Assembly: GCA_019310785.1 (NCBI GenBank)
Contig: JAFDDR010000005.1
Coordinates: 1-39,616, forward strand
Direction: 5' to 3'
Source of the DNA: Deltaproteobacteria bacterium
Lineage (GTDB): Bacteria > Desulfobacterota > DSM-4660 > Desulfatiglandales > Desulfatiglandaceae
DNA: 39,616 nt
Shown here: one piece after another, positions 25,080 through 33,863 of the stretch
How the letters are laid out: each line of letters opens with the position of its first letter
Numbering within the stretch: position 1 is the first letter of the stretch
The notes under the pieces: model-generated
What the model saw: only the letters and a program-made list of their open reading frames with translations
Told to the model about the DNA's origin: nothing
Database searches by the model: none
Position numbers and translations under genes: made by a program

Positions 25080-25270
25080 TGCAAGGGTGAGGTGTTTTTC
25101 AAGGCGATATCTTAAAGCGCATTAGCTGCACTTTTCGGCAGTGGCCTGATTTTCAGGGTTCGTTCCATCCACTGCCTGGTATTTGGAACATATTTTCGCA
25201 GAAACCTGAAAATTGGCCACATTTATACGCCAGGTTTAGATATTGCCTTGAAAAATGCCTCACCCTTGCA
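25080..25270. repeat. 191-base MITE-like element
   Basis: Ends TGCAAGGGTGAGGTGTTTTT... and ...AAAAATGCCTCACCCTTGCA are inverted over about 31 bases, with only a few mismatches. An inner pair is GTGGCCTGATTTTCAGGGTT and AACCTGAAAATTGGCCAC. It has no coding capacity. It lies in the gap 24950-25325, next to a GATTGATGATTGACGATTGA microrepeat (24972-24995). Confidence 0.7.
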
Positions 25271-25325
25271 AAGAGTTAAAGTATAACATTCAATCGAAAA
25301 GCTTCAATCCAAGGAGGTTAAGCTA

Positions 25326-25943
25326 ATGAAAGGGATAAATCAAGTGATCGCGAAAAGTTTGCCCATCATATTTATTTCTCTATTCATGATTTCCTGTGCT
25401 TCGATTCCTCAGTTGAAGGTACGGTATCAGCTTCCACCTCAATCAGATCGGCTGAAAGGCAAGAAGGTAGTTCTGGTGGTTAAAGACGACCGCCCCAGGG
25501 CCGTTATTGTGGGCAATGGTGCTAAAGAGGATTTTGAGAATTTTCCGGGGACTATTTCCCTAAGCATTGCCCGTCAAAACGAACCCGGCCTTTTCATTGG
25601 TCTCTATGACCCTCCAGCCTTGGTAGAGGAGGGAGTTAAGAGAAAGCTGGAAAACGATGGAATGGAACTCATATCGAGACAGACCCTTGGCGAACCCGAA
25701 TTATTGATCCTGCTTAACGAATTTTTCCTGGATCTTGTGGACCGGACATGGATGGTCAAGATGTGTTATGAAGCCAAACTATTGAGGGAAGGAAAAGTCC
25801 TTGCAACGCGGACAGTTAGTGGACAGGCAGAGCGGTTCAAGTTGATTGGCAGGGATGAGGCGGACAGGGCCGTGGGAGAGATTTTCACGGACATGATAAA
25901 CCGGCTGGATGTTCTCGGTCTTTTTCAATCGGCGGGGTTATGA
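25326..25943 (+). CDS. Putative outer-membrane or periplasmic lipoprotein
   Basis: 205 residues, ATG 25326 after AAGGAGG. It has a lipoprotein signal: basic start, hydrophobic SLPIIFISLFMI, then the lipobox MISC with Cys24 as the lipidated residue. The mature part has VVLVVKDDRPRAVIVGNG (about 48-65) and ELLILLNEFFLDLVDRTWMVK, resembling the beta-sheet of YajG-like lipoproteins, but the family is not certain. It is translationally coupled to rimO (ATGA overlap at 25940), an arrangement that says little about function. Confidence 0.65.
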   Translation: MKGINQVIAKSLPIIFISLFMISCASIPQLKVRYQLPPQSDRLKGKKVVLVVKDDRPRAVIVGNGAKEDFENFPGTISLSIARQNEPGLFIGLYDPPALVEEGVKRKLENDGMELISRQTLGEPELLILLNEFFLDLVDRTWMVKMCYEAKLLREGKVLATRTVSGQAERFKLIGRDEADRAVGEIFTDMINRLDVLGLFQSAGL

Positions 25944-27277
25944 GCACAAAAGAATCTGTTTTTCTGATCAGTTTAGGGTGCTCCAAAAACCTGGTGGACA
26001 GTGAACACATGCTTGGCCTGATCAAATCGAAGGGATTCGATCTTGCCTCAAGCATTGAAGATGCCGGGATAGCCGTGATAAATACCTGTGGTTTTATCCG
26101 CCCTGCCGTGGAAGAGGCCATTGACACGATCCTTGAAGTGGCAGACCTAAAAAAGCAGGGCAAGTTAAAAAAAATTGTGGTTGCCGGGTGTTTTGTCCAG
26201 AGGTACGGATACAAACTGCTAAGAGAAATGCCGGAAGTAGATGCATGGTTGGGCACGGGTGAGATTTATCGGATAGCGGATATCATAGAAAATGAGAATT
26301 CGGGCGCCCGGGGCCGATTCTTTATCGGCAGGCCTACCTATTTGGCGGACCATTCCGTACCAAGGGTGCAGACAACGCCCTTTTACAGTGCCTATCTAAG
26401 AATCGCCGAAGGATGCAACCACAGGTGTTCATACTGTATTATCCCTAATTTGAGAGGCCCTCTTCGAAGTCGAGACATGGAGTCTTTGATCACGGAATCT
26501 GAGGAAATGGCAGGTCTCGGTGTTAAAGAAATCAACCTGATTGCCCAGGATATCACCATGTACGGAAATGATCTGGAAGCCGGCGTTTGTCTGGAAGAAC
26601 TTTTGAAGAGATTGGCTAATATAGAAGGGGTCGAGTGGATGCGACTGTTATATTGCCACCCAAAAGGCATTTCCGACAGGCTGTTGGAGTTGATTGAATC
26701 CAATAAAGCCGTATGTCCTTATGTTGATCTTCCTTTGCAGCACGTTAACAATGAAATCCTGAGGGCCATGGAAAGAGACCCCGGCAATGAGACACCGGGG
26801 GAATTGATTGATCGAATAAGGTCTGTTGGGTGCAAGATAAGCCTGAGAACCTCTCTGATGGTCGGGTTTCCCGGGGAAACAGAAGCGATGTTTGAAGAGC
26901 TTTATAATTTTGTGGAGGAGACCCGGTTCGATCATTTGGGCGTTTTTATTTTCAGCGGGGAAGAGGGGGCCGCAGCTGCCCGCATTAGACCTACTGTGGA
27001 TCCCGAAGTGGCCCGAATGAGGTTGGATAAGATCATGACTCTCCAGGCGGAAATCGCAAAAGAAATAAATCAACAAATGGTTGGATTGATCCAGCCAGTT
27101 TTGATCGAGGGCGTGAGTCCCGAGACAGACTTGTTGCTCACGGGGAGGACGGCAACCATGGCGCCTGACGTGGATGGGCAGGTGTTGATTAATAAAGGGG
27201 AGGGTGTGGCCGGGGAAATCATGCCCGTGCTGATAAATGAGGCCCATGCCTATGACCTTATCGGGGAAATCGTTTGA
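25940..27277 (+). CDS. rimO: Ribosomal protein S12 methylthiotransferase RimO
   Basis: 445 residues, ATG 25940 overlapping the previous stop. Methylthiotransferase domains in order: MTTase N-terminal domain with C14 (GCSKNLVDSE), C50 and C84 for the auxiliary cluster; radical SAM cluster C159-x3-C163-x2-C166 (CNHRCSYCIIPNLRGPLRSR); and a C-terminal TRAM domain (about 375-445, LLTGRTATMAPDVDGQVLI). The N-terminal GCSKN and SEG-type motifs favour RimO (S12 Asp beta-methylthiolation) over MiaB. Adds a methylthio group to ribosomal protein S12. Length normal. Confidence 0.93.
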   Translation: MSTKESVFLISLGCSKNLVDSEHMLGLIKSKGFDLASSIEDAGIAVINTCGFIRPAVEEAIDTILEVADLKKQGKLKKIVVAGCFVQRYGYKLLREMPEVDAWLGTGEIYRIADIIENENSGARGRFFIGRPTYLADHSVPRVQTTPFYSAYLRIAEGCNHRCSYCIIPNLRGPLRSRDMESLITESEEMAGLGVKEINLIAQDITMYGNDLEAGVCLEELLKRLANIEGVEWMRLLYCHPKGISDRLLELIESNKAVCPYVDLPLQHVNNEILRAMERDPGNETPGELIDRIRSVGCKISLRTSLMVGFPGETEAMFEELYNFVEETRFDHLGVFIFSGEEGAAAARIRPTVDPEVARMRLDKIMTLQAEIAKEINQQMVGLIQPVLIEGVSPETDLLLTGRTATMAPDVDGQVLINKGEGVAGEIMPVLINEAHAYDLIGEIV

Positions 27278-27418
27278 ACCCGGCATTAAATTGATTGTAA
27301 AATTGTTTGATGTAAATTATCATCAACATTTCTAATATAGTCTGTTTCGACCTATGATTGTTAAGCGTTTGCCCAAAATTCCTGGTAATTGCCGGCTCAA
27401 TTGGGGTAAGAACTCACG

Positions 27419-28396
27419 ATGGATCAACATAGTGAAATATTAAACAAATTTAATAATCATTTTACGAGGATAAACGAGGAATTGGACCGGGGCCTCAATT
27501 CTCGCGTTTCTCTTGTAGAAGATATCGGCAGCCATACCCTTTTAGGAGAGGGGAAAAGGCTTCGCCCCCTTCTTTTTGTCCTTGCCTGCCGCCTCTGCAA
27601 TTATCAGGGTTCAGACGTCTACCGTATTTCCACAATTTTTGAATATATTCATGCCTCCTCCTTGCTTCATGATGATGTTTTGGATAATGCTGAGACAAGG
27701 AGAAAAAAGCCTTCAGCAAATCATCTCTGGGGCAATCATGCGGCGGTCCTGGAAGGGGATTTTTTATACTCAAAGGCGTCAACCATTGCCGTAGAGACCA
27801 ATAGCCTGCCGTTTCTGAAAAAAATTGCAGATACCACCATGCAAATGACCGAAGGCCAAATCCTTGAATTGACTCATACTGACGATTGGAACATAGGGAA
27901 GAAAGAGTATATGGAGATCATAACGGCCAAGACTGCCGTTTTAATATCCGCTGCGTGCGCATGCGGGGCTATCCTTTCTCAAGCCGGGGAAGAAGTGGAA
28001 AAGTCTCTTGAGAGATTTGGGCGCAATGTTGGGGTCGCTTTTCAGCTCATGGATGATCTGCTGGATTATACATCTTCTGAGGAGATATTCGGGAAGCCCG
28101 TGGGTAAGGACCTTAAGGAGGGTAAGATCACCTTGCCCCTCACCTATACACTATTAAAACTTGAAGAGTCTAAGAGAAAAAGATTTGAAGATCTGTTCAT
28201 AAGTCACCGGGCCACGGAACAGGATTACCGGAACCTGACCGGACTTGTCAGGACCAATGGAGCCCTGGATCAAATACGAGATGAGGCCCAGAGACTCGTG
28301 AACGAAGCTGCAACCAGCTTAAAGTCATTCCCGGATTCACCCGTCAAAAAAAATCTCTTGGAACTGAGCCAGTATATTGTTGATAGAGAATATTGA
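27419..28396 (+). CDS. Polyprenyl diphosphate synthase (octaprenyl/IspB-type)
   Basis: 325 residues, ATG 27419. Trans-isoprenyl synthase signatures: GKRLRP (45-50), the first Asp-rich motif LHDDVLDNAETRR (84-95), and the second QLMDDLLDYT (209-218), which also carries the Lys-rich chain-length region. It makes the long isoprenoid side chain for menaquinone, the quinone expected in this organism. In the gap before it (27278-27418) no clear promoter is recognised. It converges on the MoeA-like gene. Confidence 0.9.
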   Translation: MDQHSEILNKFNNHFTRINEELDRGLNSRVSLVEDIGSHTLLGEGKRLRPLLFVLACRLCNYQGSDVYRISTIFEYIHASSLLHDDVLDNAETRRKKPSANHLWGNHAAVLEGDFLYSKASTIAVETNSLPFLKKIADTTMQMTEGQILELTHTDDWNIGKKEYMEIITAKTAVLISAACACGAILSQAGEEVEKSLERFGRNVGVAFQLMDDLLDYTSSEEIFGKPVGKDLKEGKITLPLTYTLLKLEESKRKRFEDLFISHRATEQDYRNLTGLVRTNGALDQIRDEAQRLVNEAATSLKSFPDSPVKKNLLELSQYIVDREY

Positions 28397-28418
28397 ATCT
28401 GAAAGCCATATCCAATCC

Positions 28419-29468
28419 TTACTGTTTTCCAAAAGGGCATACAGGGTAACGGCACTGCTCACAATTGAGGCATAAACCGCCGTGGCCCATGGACGCGAGA
28501 TCTCGTCTGGTGATAGTCTCTCCTGCTAAGACACGCGGCATGATTAGATCCAGTACGGTGGCCTTATAATAAAGGACGCAGGCCGGCAGCCCCAAAATAG
28601 GGATATCATCGATGCGTCCGTACAAGAACATAGCGCCAGGAAGTACGGGTGTTCCGTAGACCACATCGACGGCCCCGGCGCGAGCAATGGCCATGCGGCT
28701 AACGTCATCAGGATCAACGCTCATGCCGCCTGCCACAATGATGAGCCTGGCTCCGTTTTTGAGCAATGCCTTTATACCATCTGCAATTTTCTCCTCATCA
28801 TCGGGAAAAAACAGGGTCTCTGTTAGCGTACAACCAAAAAATTGAAGTTTTTTTCTGATGATGGGTGCGAATTTGTCGTCAACGAGGCCTTTGTAGACCT
28901 CGCTCCCGGTTATTATGAGCCCGGTTTGAGGCTCGGACAGTTTCTTCACGGAAAAGATGCCACCAGACTCCTCAGCAACACTTATGGCTGCATTGAGGGG
29001 CTTTTCATCAATAATTAGAGGAATAACCCTTGTGGAGGCTATGATTTCTCCCTTTTCAACAAGGATATTGTTGTGACGGGAAGAGCAGCACATGTGGGGA
29101 ACGAGGTTCAGCTTAAGCAGGGATTCAACATTTACCTTTAAAAGACCCCTGTGGGCTGCCTTCAAGGCAATTTTTCCTTCCGAGGGGGCAGGGTCAAAAA
29201 CCACTCCCGGACCTGACATGACCTTAGCGAGTCTGAGGGCTGCTTCATCCTCATGGACTTCGCCGGGTTCCAGATGCAGAACAAACAGGTGTTCCTTGCC
29301 CAAGCGTCTCAAGTGTACCAGGTCTTCTTTCCTAACTACATATCCCTTTTTAAATGCTGCCCCCTTGAATTGACCGGGTCTGATTTCAGTGATGTCATGG
29401 GCTAAGACTTTCCCCACGGCCTGGTCAAGGGGAATCGTGTTTGCTGAAGATTTGTGTTTTGTCGTCAT
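28419..29468 (-). CDS. MoeA/MoaB-domain molybdopterin-binding protein with C-terminal CX2CX2CX4C motif
   Basis: 349 residues, minus strand. The N-terminal 160 residues resemble the MoeA N-terminal linker region (VGKVLAHDITEIRPGQFKG, 18-36). The middle has the MoCF-biosynthesis (MoaB/MogA-type) fold: TGLIITGSEVYKG (about 182-194), DDEEKIADGI and GARLIIVAGGMSVDPDD with the GGxS/D metal or pterin site. The C-terminus has four Cys, C333, C336, C339 and C344 (CLNCEQCRYPVC), not part of ordinary MoeA, suggesting a zinc or Fe-S site. It probably serves molybdenum/tungsten cofactor insertion, for which this window has two clients, BamB and the TorD-fused enzyme. It does not match MoeA in full length. 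Confidence 0.75.
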   Translation of the reverse strand: MTTKHKSSANTIPLDQAVGKVLAHDITEIRPGQFKGAAFKKGYVVRKEDLVHLRRLGKEHLFVLHLEPGEVHEDEAALRLAKVMSGPGVVFDPAPSEGKIALKAAHRGLLKVNVESLLKLNLVPHMCCSSRHNNILVEKGEIIASTRVIPLIIDEKPLNAAISVAEESGGIFSVKKLSEPQTGLIITGSEVYKGLVDDKFAPIIRKKLQFFGCTLTETLFFPDDEEKIADGIKALLKNGARLIIVAGGMSVDPDDVSRMAIARAGAVDVVYGTPVLPGAMFLYGRIDDIPILGLPACVLYYKATVLDLIMPRVLAGETITRRDLASMGHGGLCLNCEQCRYPVCPFGKQ

Positions 29469-29530
29469 GAATATGCTCCGATCTAAAAAAACTTGGGGCC
29501 GTTAAGATTGTCCCGTACATGGTTTTAACT

Positions 29531-29620
29531 CAGGGTACAGGTGTCAGGTTTCGGGTGTCAGGATTGAGAAACACAAGCTCTTAAACCTGGAACCTGAACA
29601 CTGGAACCCGAACCTTGGGT
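29531..29620. repeat. Imperfect inverted CAGG/CCTG repeat
   Basis: GTGTCAGGTTTCGGGTGTCAGG on the left and CCTGGAACCTGAACACTGGAACCCG on the right form an imperfect hairpin in the gap between the MoeA-like gene and the MBL gene. It looks like a dispersed low-complexity palindrome rather than a gene. Confidence 0.4.
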
Positions 29621-29633
29621 GAAAATAAAGTAT

Positions 29634-30398
29634 TTAGATATGCAAATGCAACAAATCACTACCCAGGATGAGCTCTCCCCCGTAAGACTTCCGACATTGG
29701 GCCGCGATGTCCGTTGTCAGGCATTCAGGATAAAAATGGATCAGGATCAACCGGTTCACATTTGCTAACGTGGCTATACGACCGGCCTGTGAAGGCGTCA
29801 GGTGCCCCTCGACCTCCTCTCCATCAGGGAAAGAAGATTCTAAAATAAGAAGATCCGTTCCCTTAGCCAGATCAACAAGCTCTTCACAGAAACCGGTATC
29901 TCCTGAATACACAAAACTTTTTCCCTGCTGGTCCTCAACGCGATATGCAAGGCTTTCCGGCGTATGGTTTACCGGTTGTGCAGTGATTCTGAATCCGGGA
30001 TAATTCATTATATTACTTTGGTTTACATCGAATTCTTCAATTTTCATGATCTCTGTGGGAAGATTCAGCCAGTCACTGTATGCCTCCTGGAGGCGTTTGA
30101 TGAATTCCTTCAAGCCAAGCGCGCCTGCAATAACAAAGGGGTCCCGTTTTTTGAGTATGGAGGGGCTTTTCGTCGTAAACAAAAAATGGATGAGGCCGGC
30201 TGTATGATCAGGGTGAAAATGGGTGATAAATATCCTCCTAATCTCTTTATGGTTCAACCCGGCTTTCGTCAGGTGGCGCAGCGTTCCCGGGCCCATGTCA
30301 AAAAGAATGAGTTGACCGTCAATTACAAGGGCTAATGAAGGAGAGGCCCTGTGATTCAGGGGAATGGCGGTACCTGATCCTAAAATGATTAATTCCAT
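29634..30398 (-). CDS. Metallo-beta-lactamase-fold hydrolase (RNase Z/arylsulfatase-like)
   Basis: 254 residues, minus strand. The metal site ITHFHPDHTAG (58-68) gives His60, His62, Asp64 and His65. The later His in VNHTPESLAYR (about 153-163) and the Asp in YSGDTGFCEEL (about 175-185) complete the family set, and HLTPSQAGRIA (about 213-223) and LILIHFYPE are conserved as in ElaC-like proteins. The specific substrate is not indicated: the RNase Z exosite arm (about 65 residues) seems short here, so either tRNA 3' processing or a phosphodiesterase/thioesterase role is possible. Cytoplasmic. Confidence 0.8.
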   Translation of the reverse strand: MELIILGSGTAIPLNHRASPSLALVIDGQLILFDMGPGTLRHLTKAGLNHKEIRRIFITHFHPDHTAGLIHFLFTTKSPSILKKRDPFVIAGALGLKEFIKRLQEAYSDWLNLPTEIMKIEEFDVNQSNIMNYPGFRITAQPVNHTPESLAYRVEDQQGKSFVYSGDTGFCEELVDLAKGTDLLILESSFPDGEEVEGHLTPSQAGRIATLANVNRLILIHFYPECLTTDIAAQCRKSYGGELILGSDLLHLHI

Positions 30399-30434
30399 AT
30401 CTTAACCTCAGAATTCCTGAGCTTATGAGATTAT

Positions 30435-30521
30435 TAGTGTCTGACCGAAAACTCCCCACCCCCACCCTAACCCTCCCCCGTCGAGGGGGAGGGAATAGAG
30501 GGGTTTTCGGTCAGGCACTAA
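30435..30521. repeat. 87-base palindromic element with GTCTGACCGAAAA ends
   Basis: Left arm TAGTGTCTGACCGAAAAC and right arm GTTTTCGGTCAGGCACTA are inverse complements with one mismatch; a C/T-rich half and a G-rich half lie between. The left end also occurs at 18411. It is a MITE-like insertion upstream of the aprBA region. Confidence 0.6.
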
Positions 30522-30565
30522 TTAGTCATGAGTTTAAATCGTTTTCAAGAAAATGTTTTATGTAG

Positions 30566-30585
30566 GGGCAGGCCTTGGCCTGCCC
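30566..30585. repeat. Perfect 9-bp hairpin GGGCAGGCC-TT-GGCCTGCCC
   Basis: The stem is perfect with a two-base loop; the sequence GTAGGGGCAGGCC...GGCCTGCCCTTA is a common bacterial interspersed repeat type. No T-run follows, so it is not called a terminator. Confidence 0.55.
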
Positions 30586-31120
30586 TTAAACGCTATATAT
30601 GCTGTGGTCACCGCATCAGTCAACATATTGTAATGTCGATCTTTTACAAATTGTAAAAAATATCGACAACAATTTTTCAAAATCCTGCATTAGTGATAAA
30701 CAGCAATTTAATATTTTCCAATATAACCGGATAGTTAAGAAAACTCAATACAACCTGAAGTCTTGGCATGACAGTTGCTTATCTAAAGTAAAACACTGCT
30801 ACTTTTCTGTCATCCAAGCGGAAACCCTCGGACAGCCTCCTATGTGGGAGATACTGATCCGGATGTGCGGAAAAGGATGGGATAATTCAAGCGTGCATTT
30901 TTGGCCGCAGAATGCCTTGTATTTGGCCTTTTCCTGACGAGGATAGAGGAGGTGATAAAAGAAAACATATGGATGTGATCAGAGCGTATCTTTTTGAACA
31001 TTTTCCCAACAAATCTTGAATTAACAGCAGGTTACAATTGATTTTCTTGTTAAAAAGAAAGAACTGCAATGTGCAGTGCATTTTTTTCTGCAAATCTTGA
31101 AAATTTCTACACATTTTTTC
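30586..31120. other. Gene-free stretch upstream of aprBA
   Basis: About 535 AT-rich bases without a convincing gene. The open frames here have no start context or homology. It holds the stray repeat end CTCGGACAGCCTCCTATG (30827-30844) also found at 16171-16188. Otherwise nothing recognisable. Confidence 0.5.
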
Positions 31121-31148
31121 TTGACACCTTGTAAAAATTAGATATAAA
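31121..31148 (+). promoter_or_regulatory. Strong sigma-70 promoter of aprBA
   Basis: TTGACA (31121-31126), 16-base spacer, TATAAA (31143-31148). This leaves a leader of about 190 bases before aprB. It is one of the two best core promoters in the window, consistent with high expression of APS reductase. Confidence 0.7.
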
Positions 31149-31195
31149 AGGGGGCTTGTTCCAAAAAGCACAAAGTAAAATTTGACAGAAGATTC

Positions 31196-31231
31196 AAGCG
31201 GGTTTCTCCAGTGAGAAAGCGGCTTTTTTTG
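31196..31231 (+). terminator. Attenuator-like hairpin in the aprBA leader
   Basis: AAGCGGGTTTCTC-CAGT-GAGAAAGCGGC followed by seven T. The inner TTTCTC/GAGAAA stem is perfect and the outer stem has mismatches. It sits between the promoter and aprB, so it can reduce read-through or be antiterminated; it may alternatively mark an mRNA processing site. Confidence 0.45.
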
Positions 31232-31348
31232 AAATACCTCATGTATGAATGTTGAAACATATTACAGAGAAAGGAGGTGCAAAAGAGAGTATTTTAACCA
31301 TTAAAAACTTTGAATACCTTTAATTCGTAAATTTTAGGAGGTGTAATA

Positions 31349-31786
31349 ATGCCAAGTTTCGTAATTGATGAAAAATGCGATGGATGTAAAGGGCAGGACA
31401 TGACTGCTTGTATGTACATCTGCCCGAACGACCTGATGGTGCTGGATACGGAGAAGATGAAGGCATACAACCGTGATCCCTCCATGTGCTGGGAATGCCA
31501 GTGCTGTGTCAAGATGTGCCCCCAGCAGGCCATGGACGTACGCGGTTATACAGACTTTATCCCTCTGGGAGCCAGTTGTGTACCGCTCAGGGGTTCTGAG
31601 GACATTATGTGGACGATCAAGTTCCGCGATGGCAGCATCAAAAGGTTTAAGTTCCCCATCAGGACCATTGAGGAAGGCACTGCCGACCCGCTGGGCGGAT
31701 ATGCCACTAATGATGATCTTAATAACGAGGCCCTGGCAACGGAACCCGAATCACTGGGTCTCGATGCAGTGCCCACAGTATCATAG
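31349..31786 (+). CDS. aprB: Adenylylsulfate (APS) reductase, beta subunit AprB
   Basis: 145 residues, ATG 31349 preceded by TTAGGAGGTG. A two-[4Fe-4S] ferredoxin-like protein with C10, C13, C21, C25 and C47, C50, C53, C57; the C10-x2-C13-x7-C21-x3-C25 spacing and the downstream beta-rich tail (FIPLGASCVPLRGSEDIMW) that wraps the alpha subunit are those of AprB. It passes electrons from the Qmo complex to the FAD of AprA. Its stop is 20 bases before aprA. Confidence 0.96.
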   Translation: MPSFVIDEKCDGCKGQDMTACMYICPNDLMVLDTEKMKAYNRDPSMCWECQCCVKMCPQQAMDVRGYTDFIPLGASCVPLRGSEDIMWTIKFRDGSIKRFKFPIRTIEEGTADPLGGYATNDDLNNEALATEPESLGLDAVPTVS

Positions 31787-31805
31787 ATAAGGAGGTATTA
31801 TAGAT

Positions 31806-33689
31806 ATGGCAAATTATGAGACAGTAGAAGTGAGTACCGACCTCCTGATTGTTGGTGCGGGCTTTGCAGCATGCGGTGTTGCCACAGAGGCAGCCTACTG
31901 GGCCAAGAAAAACGGCCTGAAGGTGACCATGGTTGACAAGGCCGCCACCGACAGGAGCGGTGCCGTGGCCATGGGTCTTTCAGCCATCAATCAGTATGTG
32001 GGTGTTAAAGACGGCGAAAACACATGTGAGGACTATGTCCGATATGTTCGCCAGGACCTTATGGGAGTATCCAGGGAAGACCTGGTTTATAATATTGCCC
32101 GTCACGTGGATTCCACGGTGCATCTCTTCGAGAAATGGGGTCTCAAGATCTGGACGGACGAAGAAGGCAAGTATGTGCATGAAGGTCGTTGGCAGCTCAT
32201 GATCAATGGCGAGTCCTACAAGATTATCATTGCCGAGGCCGCCAAAAATGCCTTGGCCGATGCAGGTGGCGAGCTCATTGAGAGGGTTTTTATCGTAGAA
32301 CCCCTTATGGACGGTAACAAGTGCGTGGGCGCTGTTGGTTTCAGCACCCGTGAAGAAAAGTTTTACGTATTCAAGGCCAAGGCCACGGTCGTTGCTGCGG
32401 GCGGCGCGGTTCACGTGTTCCGTCCCAGGTCAGTCGGCGAAGGTTTCGGCCGTTCCTGGTATCCTCCCTTTAATACGGGCACGAGCGCCTATTTCACCCT
32501 CAAGGCCGGCGCTGAGATGACCTGCCAGGAAGTCAGGTTTATCCCGGTAAGGTTCAAGGATGCGTATGGTCCTGTGGGCGCATGGTTCCTGCTCTTCAAA
32601 TCCAGGGCAATCAGCGCTGAAGGCGGCGAGTACATGGCCGTGAGAAAAGAAGAACTTAATAACTGGGCCCCCTATGGGTTAGCCAAACCGATCCCGGCCA
32701 ACCTGAGGAATTACCTTGGTATGCTGGATGTTGATGCCGGTTTAGGGCCCCTTTACATGGAGACTGCCGAGGCCATTAACAAGATCGCCGATGAATTCAA
32801 GGAGGATCCCAAGGGTTACAAGAAGAAGATGAAGGAACTCGAGGCAGAGGCATGGGAAGACTTCTTAGACATGACCATCTCCCAAGCCCATCTCTGGGCG
32901 GCGTTGAACACAAAGCCTGAGGAGAGGCATTCCGAGATCGCGGCTTGTGAGCCATACTTCATCGGGTCCCACTCCGGCGCTTCAGGTGCATGGGTAAGCG
33001 GTCCCGAGGACATGGATACGCCTTATAAGTGGGGCTATGCCAATATGTGTACGGTGGATGCCCTCTTTGCGTGCGGTGATGCCTCAGGCGCATCCAGCCA
33101 TAAGTTCTCCTCCGGTTCCCACGCAGAAGGACGGATCGCCGGTAAAGCAGCCATCAAGTATATCGTGGAAAAGGGCGCAGAGCCGAACGTGGATGCGGCC
33201 AAGGTGGAAGAAATTAAAGCCAAGATTTTAGCTCCTCTTGATCGTTATCAGGAGTTCTGCAAGATAACCACGGAACCTTCCGTTAACCCGAATTATCTCC
33301 TGTGGCGCCAGTTCATGGATCGTCTCCAGAAGATCATGGACGAGTATGCCGGCGGCGTTACTTCGGCATTCAAGACCAGCAAGGCTCTCTTGGACAGGGC
33401 CATGGAGTTGTTCGTATATTTGAGGGAAGACTCCGAAAAACTGGGTGCCGAGGATGTCTATTCCCTGGAAAGGTGCTGGGAGAATATCCAGAGGATGTGG
33501 CAGGGCGAGGCCCATGTGCGCACCATGCTCTTCCGCGAGGAGACCAGGTGGCCCGGATATTATTTCAGGTCTGACACTCCAAAGATGGATGAGGACAACT
33601 GGCACTGCTTTGCAAACTGCAAATGGGATCCATCATCCGGTGAATGGGAAATGATGAAGAAAGACATCTGGAACATTCCCGGTGTCTAA
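31806..33689 (+). CDS. aprA: Adenylylsulfate (APS) reductase, alpha subunit AprA
   Basis: 627 residues, ATG 31806 after AAGGAGG. It reduces APS to sulfite and AMP using FAD. FAD-binding DLLIVGAGFAACGVATEAAY (13-32) and DRSGAVAMGLSAINQYVG (about 48-65); the substrate-side FAD region QEVRFIPVRFKDAYGPVGAW; the C-terminal flavin region GDASGASSHKFSSGSHAEGR. Length fits the bacterial AprA family. Cytoplasmic AprBA heterodimer. A stable hairpin (33715) lies after the stop. The gene is separated from qmoA by 452 bases of repeats. Confidence 0.97.
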   Translation: MANYETVEVSTDLLIVGAGFAACGVATEAAYWAKKNGLKVTMVDKAATDRSGAVAMGLSAINQYVGVKDGENTCEDYVRYVRQDLMGVSREDLVYNIARHVDSTVHLFEKWGLKIWTDEEGKYVHEGRWQLMINGESYKIIIAEAAKNALADAGGELIERVFIVEPLMDGNKCVGAVGFSTREEKFYVFKAKATVVAAGGAVHVFRPRSVGEGFGRSWYPPFNTGTSAYFTLKAGAEMTCQEVRFIPVRFKDAYGPVGAWFLLFKSRAISAEGGEYMAVRKEELNNWAPYGLAKPIPANLRNYLGMLDVDAGLGPLYMETAEAINKIADEFKEDPKGYKKKMKELEAEAWEDFLDMTISQAHLWAALNTKPEERHSEIAACEPYFIGSHSGASGAWVSGPEDMDTPYKWGYANMCTVDALFACGDASGASSHKFSSGSHAEGRIAGKAAIKYIVEKGAEPNVDAAKVEEIKAKILAPLDRYQEFCKITTEPSVNPNYLLWRQFMDRLQKIMDEYAGGVTSAFKTSKALLDRAMELFVYLREDSEKLGAEDVYSLERCWENIQRMWQGEAHVRTMLFREETRWPGYYFRSDTPKMDEDNWHCFANCKWDPSSGEWEMMKKDIWNIPGV

Positions 33690-33714
33690 TCTCTAACCTC
33701 AACTGAACATGCTT

Positions 33715-33737
33715 CGGACATCATCCCTTGATGTCCG
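33715..33737 (+). terminator. Hairpin after aprA
   Basis: CGGACATCA (33715-33723), loop TCCCT, TGATGTCCG (33729-33737): a perfect 9-bp stem. The downstream T-run is weak (GGGGCATTTCATT), so this may protect mRNA ends as well as terminate. Confidence 0.5.
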
Positions 33738-33863
33738 GGGCATTTCATTATCTAAATCTGGAGTAGGGCTGGTCACTATGCCGGCCTTTCTCCAAAGAAA
33801 AACAGTTTTTGCCCTGAACAAATCCCAGGTAACATCTCAATAGATCGGGGTAGTGACTCTTGG

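Noticed and set aside
26648-27286. 212-residue minus-strand frame opposite rimO
   Set aside because: rimO has complete catalytic motifs; the antisense frame does not resemble any family.
30599-30937. 112-residue open frame upstream of aprBA
   Set aside because: It is AT-rich, without ribosome-binding site or motif, and contains a repeat end at 30827-30844.
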